This document shows, piece after piece, positions 1 to 5,096 of a stretch of 8,992 nt of DNA. The position numbers were made by a program, and so were the translations under genes. The notes below the pieces were generated by a model. The model had not been told where the DNA came from. It did no database searches and worked only from the letters and a program-made list of their open reading frames with translations. The stretch comes from a bacterium UBP8_UBA817 (GTDB lineage: Bacteria; Margulisbacteria; Marinamargulisbacteria; UBA817), in contig DBHX01000040.1 in the NCBI GenBank assembly GCA_002296285.1, positions 1 through 8,992 on the forward strand, in the 5' to 3' direction. The first letter of the stretch is position 1. Every line of letters starts with the position of its first letter.

Positions 1-342
1 TCTGCACTTTTTGCACCACTACCAGATTAAAGGTTTGCAAGCCATGAAGATCCGCTTCCAGTTGCTGGACTCGTTTGGTGGATTCATCACAACGCATCTT
101 CAACGCTGCGATGCGATTTTTTTGATGCATGTTGGATTTCATTGCACCCATCAAGCGGTCCCAATTGGCCATAACGAGACCAGTTCTGACGTCATCGCTT
201 GCCACATCATCCAGATCGAATCGGCCATGACGCCCATCGCTAGCCCCAAACCGTGGCGCTTGGCCTTGAACGGCATCATGTCGCAGCTCTTGTCGCTGAG
301 CCAATGTAACACCTCGAGATGATTGGGTATTTCAATTGGCAT
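1..342 (-). pseudogene. Unrecognised coding remnant, C-terminus beyond the left edge, apparently frameshifted
   Basis: An open minus-strand frame runs from about 331 off the left edge. It translates to a hydrophilic protein with an Arg/Asp/Gly-rich first part (around HGRFDLDDV) and then a heptad-like, charged stretch (about 110 to 1, including STKRVQQLEADLHGLQ) that looks like coiled coil. It has no ATG near its beginning. The preceding frame offers an ATG at 342-340 (MPIEIPNHLEVLHW...), and a one-base shift near 303 joins the two into a continuous, plausible protein. I therefore call it a frameshifted gene or a sequencing error. It follows the other minus-strand remnant after 48 bases, so the two may once have formed an operon. 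I do not recognise the family. The alternative frames here are rich in Trp and Met and look non-coding. Confidence 0.45.
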
Positions 343-390
343 TTCGCTTATTGCATGACGGGCACCTTGGGGCACCCGTGGCGCCAATGA

Positions 391-1083
391 TTAGGCCGCA
401 TGCTCTAATGCTTCTTGAGAGTTAAAAATGCCAGAAGCGTCACCCCAGTCGCATTTAACCGCATGAAGGTTGCGATGATATGTTGGAGCCTTTAACAATT
501 GCTGAAATGTTGGGCCACCATGGCCAGGTTTAAGGACCATTAAAATGGATGATTTTTGTTGGTAATCGCTTTGTGTACACCACCACTCAATGCCAATGTC
601 TTTTGGGCTATCAATAGAATGATTAAGTTTTCCATTGTGATCCAAACACGTCATAATGCCGGTGGTTTGGCAATACAGCGACGACCCGAGTTTGCAGACA
701 TAGGATTGCCCACCTTTAATTAATAACAAAGTATCAAATTGGCTAACGCCTTGTGTTCACAGATCGGGGTGACCATACGACCCCCACACATGTCGAATTT
801 TAAACCCGTTATCGCTTAGCGTTTTAAGCTCTTCTTGACGACGCTCGATTCGAGCCAAGGCCTGTGGGTCCCCTTTCCCCGTTCGTTGGCGGGTGATAGC
901 AATCATTTTATCAAACGACAAACAGCCCAAACTACCGGGTGGGGGGGTGCGCTCCATTTGTGCACCAGGGTTTAACGGGCCCGAAGGGTCAACAATTACC
1001 GGTCGATGAACAGCAATACTAGACCTAGACAGTGAATCCCATAATGTGCTTAGTGTAGCATGAGAATAATGGAAATTGAATAG
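391..1083 (-). pseudogene. Unrecognised minus-strand gene remnant interrupted by an in-frame TGA
   Basis: One minus-strand frame stays open from 1083 to the TAA at 393-391 (231 codons) except for a TGA at 759-757. Both halves look coding. The upstream part holds a Pro/Gly-rich stretch and a basic/acidic helix (around ALARIERRQEELKTL). The downstream part has several cysteines (SYVCKLGSSLYCQ, EWWCTQ, AVKCDWGD) and ends ...SQEALEHAA. The frame contains no ATG, GTG or TTG upstream of the ATG at 957-955. That ATG has no clear ribosome binding site, and protein-like sequence continues upstream of it, so the 5' end may be missing. A relic is more likely than readthrough because the start is also absent. 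The Cys pattern could suggest an extracytoplasmic protein, but no signal peptide is visible and I cannot assign a family. Confidence 0.45.
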
Positions 1084-1095
1084 TTAAATTAACTA
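1081..1095. repeat. Perfect 7+7 bp palindrome with one central base
   Basis: The sequence TAGTTAA-A-TTAACTA is a perfect inverted repeat with a single-base centre. It lies 87 bp upstream of the dehydrogenase start, between the minus-strand remnant and the plus-strand operon. Its size and symmetry would suit a dimeric repressor operator, but in AT-rich intergenic DNA it could be chance. It is too AT-rich and has no T-run, so a terminator is unlikely. Confidence 0.3.
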
Positions 1096-1148
1096 AATTG
1101 CCATTAATTTTTATTTGGAGGTCCAGTGATTCATTATTTTGTAAATTG

Positions 1149-1157
1149 TGCTAGACT
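1149..1157 (+). promoter_or_regulatory. Possible extended -10 promoter element for the operon
   Basis: The sequence TGCTAGACT (1149-1157 region) resembles an extended -10 (TGn followed by a TATAAT-like hexamer). It sits about 25 bp upstream of the dehydrogenase ATG in a very AT-rich stretch. The hexamer 17 bp upstream is a poor -35, so the call depends on the extended motif alone. A transcript starting here would have a leader of roughly 18-20 bases. It is incompatible with use of the GGAGG/GTG pair at 1117-1128, which would then lie upstream of the transcript. Confidence 0.25.
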
Positions 1158-1181
1158 ACTAAAAAAAGCGTTGGAGGAATC

Positions 1182-2294
1182 ATGCATAAAATAGCTGTTA
1201 TTGGTGGCGATGGCACCGGTCCAGAAGTGATTGAAGAAGGATTGAAAGCCTTAAAGGCAATTGCCGAATTATATAAAATTTCGTTGGACGTTCATCCCAT
1301 GGACATCAATGGCGAGCGATATTTACGCACAGGGGAGGTCCTCACGGATCAAGATATGGCTGAATTAAAAACATGCGACGCCATTTACTTGGGCGCCATC
1401 GGTCACCCGGACATCCAACCGGGCATTTTAGAACGCGGGATTTTATTGAAACTTCGCTTTGATTTCGATCAATACATCAATTATCGACCCGTAAAGCTTT
1501 ACCCAAATGTGGCGTCTCCCATTAAGGCAGCATCTCCAGAGTCCATTGATTATGTGGTTATTCGTGAAAATACTGGGGGGCTTTACACAGGGATTGGTAA
1601 ATTCGAGAATAAAGGTTCAACAGATGAAGTGGCCACGCAATCCATGGTGTATTCATACAAGCAGGTTGAACGCTGCATTCGTTTTGCCTTTGAAACCGCC
1701 AGAAAGCGTCATCAGACTAGCCCGTGGAAAGGATTAACGAAAGATCAAGTGCATGATGGCAAGATTGGAAAAGTGACATTGTGTGGGAAAACCAATGTCT
1801 TAACGTATGTGTTTGATTTATGGGAACGAGTGTTTAATGACGTCGCTCAAGATTTTCCAGACATTATCACCGATTACACCCACGTGGATGCGGTCTGCGT
1901 TCATATGATTGAACGACCAAATGTGTTTGATGTGATTGTAACGTCCAACATGTTTGGGGACATTATCACGGATTTGGCTGCGGTGACCCAAGGTGGTATG
2001 GGCGTGGCGGCCAGCGGAAACATTAACCCCCAGGGATTATCCATGTTTGAGCCCATTGGTGGGACGGCGCCGGCATTTACTGGGAAAAATGAAATCAACC
2101 CTATGGCTGCCATTGGTGCGGCCCATTTAATGTTGGATCATTTGGGGCATCCAGATGCGGCCAGCCACTTGGAAAAAGCCAAGGTCAGCGTGATTCAGCA
2201 AATGCGTTCCATGTTGGCGGGAAAAATGGGTTTCAAAACCTCAGAAATTGGGAATATGATATGTGATGAAATATATCATATGGCTCATTCTTAG
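1182..2294 (+). CDS. leuB: Isocitrate/isopropylmalate dehydrogenase-family enzyme, probably 3-isopropylmalate dehydrogenase type
   Basis: This NAD(P)-dependent beta-decarboxylating dehydrogenase of 370 residues is the usual length for the family. The N-terminal GGDGTGPEV (8-16) is the family opening. Expected catalytic positions are present: Arg92, Arg102 and Arg128, Tyr135 in RENTGGLYTG, Lys203 in CGKTN, Asp236, and Asp260/Asp264 in SNMFGDIITD. The adenine-binding loop lies at 290-307 (EPIGGTAPAFTGKNEINP). It lacks the Asp of classical NAD-type LeuB loops, which fits a divergent subfamily. The substrate helix region ERGILLKLR points to isopropylmalate rather than isocitrate, but tartrate/malate-type dehydrogenases share this fold, so the symbol is provisional. 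The start has GGAGG at 1173-1177, four bases before ATG. The 3' end overlaps the next gene by 29 bases. No other leucine gene is in the window, so a biosynthetic role cannot be confirmed from context. Confidence 0.88.
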   Translation: MHKIAVIGGDGTGPEVIEEGLKALKAIAELYKISLDVHPMDINGERYLRTGEVLTDQDMAELKTCDAIYLGAIGHPDIQPGILERGILLKLRFDFDQYINYRPVKLYPNVASPIKAASPESIDYVVIRENTGGLYTGIGKFENKGSTDEVATQSMVYSYKQVERCIRFAFETARKRHQTSPWKGLTKDQVHDGKIGKVTLCGKTNVLTYVFDLWERVFNDVAQDFPDIITDYTHVDAVCVHMIERPNVFDVIVTSNMFGDIITDLAAVTQGGMGVAASGNINPQGLSMFEPIGGTAPAFTGKNEINPMAAIGAAHLMLDHLGHPDAASHLEKAKVSVIQQMRSMLAGKMGFKTSEIGNMICDEIYHMAHS

Positions 2295-2817
2295 TTTTTT
2301 TACCTTTTCAAATCTTGCCCTTGCAAAAGATACCTATATCAATGGCGCGCTTGATTCGACCATCAATATCAATGTGGTCACTGATAATCAATTAAAGCAA
2401 CAAGTGCCGGATATTCGCCTTCAGTCCACGCCAGCGGCCGGCTCAACCGTGGCACGCATTTACTGTGATAATAATAATTTCAATGGGTTTTCACTAACCT
2501 TTGTCTCCGATCGGTTGGGGCGATTGGTCTTTTATAAAAATAACGAATACCCGGCCACGGAAAAAGATGGGCATTTTATTCAGTATTCCTTGGACCTTTT
2601 GCGTGGAGAGTCCGGGAGCTTGGGGATTGATATGCCCCCAGAAATTGAGCGAAAAGGGTTTACATTATTGAATCCATTTGTGGTCTATTTCAATGACAAT
2701 GTGCAGGAGGCCACCGATCAGGCCGAACTCATTTTGAAAATGCATACCGTGAAAAAAGCATCGCTCTTTCATGGAACATTTCAAGATACCATCACGGTAA
2801 CCATCACCGATTTATAA
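2266..2817 (+). CDS. Secreted SCPU/pilin-like subunit (first paralogue)
   Basis: The 183-residue protein has a signal peptide (residues 1-20, ending NLALA, cleavage probably before KD). The mature part is beta-rich and ends in a strand pattern, LFHGTFQDTITVTITDL, that resembles the C-termini of spore coat U-like and archaic chaperone-usher subunits. It is paralogous to the next gene: shared positions include NxNGF, a GxLV stretch, KDGxFIxY, LxRGxxGxLG, MPPxxERK and the C-terminal FxGxxxDxIT. It contains one cysteine in the mature part, so the usual disulphide is absent. GTG at 2263 directly precedes ATG 2266. I chose the ATG because it begins the signal peptide cleanly. The ribosome binding site is weak and the gene begins inside the dehydrogenase gene, which suggests translational coupling. 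It is probably a structural subunit delivered to the periplasm for the downstream chaperone. Confidence 0.75.
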   Translation: MKYIIWLILSFFTFSNLALAKDTYINGALDSTININVVTDNQLKQQVPDIRLQSTPAAGSTVARIYCDNNNFNGFSLTFVSDRLGRLVFYKNNEYPATEKDGHFIQYSLDLLRGESGSLGIDMPPEIERKGFTLLNPFVVYFNDNVQEATDQAELILKMHTVKKASLFHGTFQDTITVTITDL

Positions 2818-2823
2818 GGAGGT
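2816..2823 (+). promoter_or_regulatory. Strong Shine-Dalgarno for the second subunit gene
   Basis: AAGGAGGT overlaps the stop codon of the preceding gene and lies 10-11 bases before the GTG at 2834. It is the best anti-Shine-Dalgarno match in the operon. It supports a GTG start and suggests higher translation of the second paralogue than of the first. Confidence 0.6.
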
Positions 2824-2833
2824 AAATCACGGG

Positions 2834-3388
2834 GTGAAACAGCAGATTTTAGTTATTTTATTGATTTCATCTGTCATGATTATGGCCGGCACCTCGGGTA
2901 AAACCGCCCCTGCAGGAGAGGTTGAAAATATTCTTGAAATGAATGTGGTGCCATTTGAAAATCTATCCACTGTATTGCCGGAGTTTCGAAAATATGACAC
3001 CCCTGTTGGCGGTGTGATTATTGCCGCATTTACCATTTCCAATAATGATGCCAATGGATTTCAAATTACATTGAAAAGTGAACAGGGTGGAAAATTGGTC
3101 CGTTTTGTTGATGGTCAATATGTGTCAAATATTAAGGATGGTGATTTTATTTATTACACCATTCATTTAGAGCGAGGATCAGGGGGAAAATTGGGAGGGG
3201 AAATGCCCCCCGATAGTGAACGGAAAAATTTGGATTTAAGTGGGGAAGTGTTGGTTCAGTTTGATGACCAACTGGATGTCTCAACCGTTGAGGCAGAAAT
3301 GAATTTAATGATTAACACAAGCGCAAAGGAGAATTTATTTCGGGGGCAATACAAAGATATCATTACCTTTGTCATAGCGGATATGTAG
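2834..3388 (+). CDS. Secreted SCPU/pilin-like subunit (second paralogue)
   Basis: This 184-residue protein has an N-terminal hydrophobic stretch (about residues 5-18, QILVILLISSVMIMAG) consistent with a signal peptide cleaved near residues 18-22. The mature domain is beta-rich and aligns along its whole length with the preceding gene product, sharing NNDANGF, GGKLVRF, KDGDFIYYTIHLERG, GEMPPDSERK and the terminal FRGQYKDIITFVIADM. No cysteine is visible, unlike classical disulphide-stabilised spore coat U domains. The start is GTG, backed by a strong AAGGAGGT. The tandem arrangement suggests gene duplication followed by divergence, giving two co-assembled or alternative subunits. I infer export by Sec and handling by the PapD-like chaperone encoded next. 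The exact structural role (shaft, adaptor or free secreted protein) is not visible. Confidence 0.75.
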   Translation: MKQQILVILLISSVMIMAGTSGKTAPAGEVENILEMNVVPFENLSTVLPEFRKYDTPVGGVIIAAFTISNNDANGFQITLKSEQGGKLVRFVDGQYVSNIKDGDFIYYTIHLERGSGGKLGGEMPPDSERKNLDLSGEVLVQFDDQLDVSTVEAEMNLMINTSAKENLFRGQYKDIITFVIADM

Positions 3389-3412
3389 CAATTTTGTTAA
3401 TCTAATTATATT

Positions 3413-3429
3413 AAGGGAGAAAAGGGAGA
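3413..3429 (+). promoter_or_regulatory. Duplicated Shine-Dalgarno-like AAGGGAGA before the chaperone gene
   Basis: AAGGGAGA occurs twice in tandem (3413-3420 and 3422-3429), one base apart. The second copy ends four bases before the ATG at 3434. It supports that start and may increase ribosome loading on the chaperone gene. The 45-base gap that holds it is the longest intergenic gap in the operon. Confidence 0.45.
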
Positions 3430-3433
3430 ACTC

Positions 3434-4180
3434 ATGAGACATTTTTTATTCATCGTAATAATGGCCATCATATCAATTCCAAGTCAAGCACTTCGTGTGG
3501 AATTATCCAATGATACATTTTCAATGACGGGGCGTGCCGCAAACCGCAATTTATTTGTCACCAACAATTCCGAGAAAATGATTGCTTTGGAAGTCTATGC
3601 GCAGTCGAGAGTTATGGATGAGGTAACTGGTGTGGATGAATTGGAAGATGTTGAAGACTTTTTAATTTACCCCAATCAGCTGTTGTTGCAACCCGATGAA
3701 CAGCAAGTGGTAACACTCACTTGGGTGGGTTCTCAGGAGCTAACAGAAGAAAAGGCGTTTCGAATCATTGTTGAAGAATTAAACTTGTCGTTAGGCGATG
3801 AAGAAGAGTCCGATGATATGACCGTCAAAGTTGCTGCACTTACCAAAGTTGTTAAGGCCGCATATGTTGCCCCTGAAAATGCCAGAGCAAATGTCGAAAT
3901 TTCAAATGTGCAAGTGATTACCGATGCGTCCACCAGTGAAAAGAAAATTCGAGTCACATTTAATAATTCTGGAACGGCACACAAGATATTGAAACAAACG
4001 TCCATAAAGCTGACCCCCATCGATGAAAATGGTAAAAAAGTTGGGGCTGAAACCAAAGAGTTTATTCCAAACGAATTAAATGGCGTCATTAATATTTTGG
4101 CCAAAAGTCAACGAATGGTTGATTTATCATGGCCCGATGGAATAAGTAACGCTTATACAGCCATCCATGTTTCGTTATAA
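3434..4180 (+). CDS. PapD-like periplasmic fimbrial chaperone
   Basis: The 248-residue protein has a signal peptide (1-19, ending IPSQA) followed by a two-domain immunoglobulin-like chaperone, the usual length for the family. Domain 1 carries the recognisable pattern IYPNQLLLQPDEQQVVTLTW (78-97) and the strand AFRIIVEELNLSL (108-120), which correspond to the chaperone G1-strand region that donates residues to subunits. A short acidic insertion (120-128) follows. Domain 2 starts near residue 151 (RANVEISNVQ) and ends with a typical beta strand. In known systems these chaperones bind unfolded subunits in the periplasm and hand them to an outer-membrane usher. The neighbours are SCPU-like subunits, as in archaic (Csu-type) clusters, but no usher is encoded here. 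Its last 14 bases overlap the next gene, indicating coupled expression of chaperone and client. Confidence 0.82.
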   Translation: MRHFLFIVIMAIISIPSQALRVELSNDTFSMTGRAANRNLFVTNNSEKMIALEVYAQSRVMDEVTGVDELEDVEDFLIYPNQLLLQPDEQQVVTLTWVGSQELTEEKAFRIIVEELNLSLGDEEESDDMTVKVAALTKVVKAAYVAPENARANVEISNVQVITDASTSEKKIRVTFNNSGTAHKILKQTSIKLTPIDENGKKVGAETKEFIPNELNGVINILAKSQRMVDLSWPDGISNAYTAIHVSL

Positions 4181-5096
4181 ATTATTTTTACTATTAACCA
4201 TTGGGATGGTTCAAGTTTGGGGCCAATCCATTGTGATTCCTCAACAGCAAGTGCAGTGGCGAAATATCATGGGGAATAATTATTCCCCATTTGACAAACA
4301 GGAGTTCTATTACAAAGCTATGATTGAGGTCAATGTGCCCAGTAGCTTAATCGGAGATTATTTTATTGGGTTTGAATTGCCAGGGAATGATATCAAGCGG
4401 AGGTTAACGAATTCGTCCAATGAGACCTTAACATATTTTCTGACAGCAAAAACCAATACCAATCAATATTTACTGGATTGGCCCATGATAAATAATCAAG
4501 AAAATACGATTGCATTTTCACTGACAGGCAAGCACTCATCTATTTTGCGATTTCCTGTGTATATTTGGATTGATCCAGGTCAAAAAGTAACCCCACAAAC
4601 ATTTCTGGGAACGATTGTCATGAATATCTATGAAGGGGCGTATAATCAAGGCGGTCAACCCAATAAGGTGGCGATGGGAAATATATCACTTTCAGTGACC
4701 ATTTCTGATGATATTCAAATTTCTCTGGGGAACGATCAGTTCAATCGAATATCTGAATTTAACGTCACGTTTGAAACCTTAAAAGCTGGGGAGGTCATTG
4801 CATACAATGCCTTTGTCAACTCGTTTGAATCCTATGTGCTAACATTTAAATCGGCGGGCAAAGGGCGGCTAAAACATCGGTTGAACCAGATAAAAACCGC
4901 CATCCCTTATGACGTAATGGTTGATGGTCAGTTGTTGCAGTTCGATGATTTTGGTGTGGCTGTTCTTCAGGTAGACCGCGATGGAACGTCAAAAAAATCT
5001 CAACACACCATCAAAATGGTTTTGGGCAACGCAAAGCATGCCTTTAAAGGGGAGTACACTGATCGACTCACATTACGCGCCAAACCAAAGAACTAG
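4167..5096 (+). CDS. Secreted two-domain SCPU-like protein, possible tip or adaptor subunit
   Basis: The protein has 309 residues with a signal peptide (about 1-19, ending VQVWG). Domain 1 (about 20-158) ends in FLGTIVMNIYEG, and domain 2 (about 171-305) ends in FKGEYTDRLTL. Both endings match the terminal strand motif seen in the two smaller paralogues upstream. Domain 2 also has VNSFESYVLTFKSAGKGRL and IPYDVMVDG, typical of spore coat U-like folds. A two-domain subunit beside single-domain subunits recalls the tip protein CsuE of Csu pili, so tip or adaptor is my best guess. No cysteine is visible. The ATG overlaps the chaperone stop and has no clear ribosome binding site, so it probably relies on coupling. 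The 3' end overlaps the kinase gene. A fusion of this protein to the kinase by a frameshift seems unlikely, because positively charged residues precede the kinase's first membrane helix. Confidence 0.7.
   Translation: MFRYKLFLLLTIGMVQVWGQSIVIPQQQVQWRNIMGNNYSPFDKQEFYYKAMIEVNVPSSLIGDYFIGFELPGNDIKRRLTNSSNETLTYFLTAKTNTNQYLLDWPMINNQENTIAFSLTGKHSSILRFPVYIWIDPGQKVTPQTFLGTIVMNIYEGAYNQGGQPNKVAMGNISLSVTISDDIQISLGNDQFNRISEFNVTFETLKAGEVIAYNAFVNSFESYVLTFKSAGKGRLKHRLNQIKTAIPYDVMVDGQLLQFDDFGVAVLQVDRDGTSKKSQHTIKMVLGNAKHAFKGEYTDRLTLRAKPKN

Noticed and set aside
11..322. Plus-strand reading frame of 103 codons at the left edge
   Set aside because: The opposite strand carries a more protein-like frame with a coiled-coil segment. 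The plus-strand product is rich in His, Ile and Cys, has no ribosome binding site and looks like an antisense shadow.
757..759. TGA recoded as tryptophan or selenocysteine
   Set aside because: All Trp codons noted in the intact genes are TGG and none of their frames contains an internal TGA. No selenocysteine insertion structure was apparent, and the same frame also lacks a start.
3733..4104. Minus-strand reading frame of 123 codons inside the chaperone gene
   Set aside because: It lies wholly inside a well-supported chaperone gene and its composition mirrors that gene's codons. No start signal is visible.
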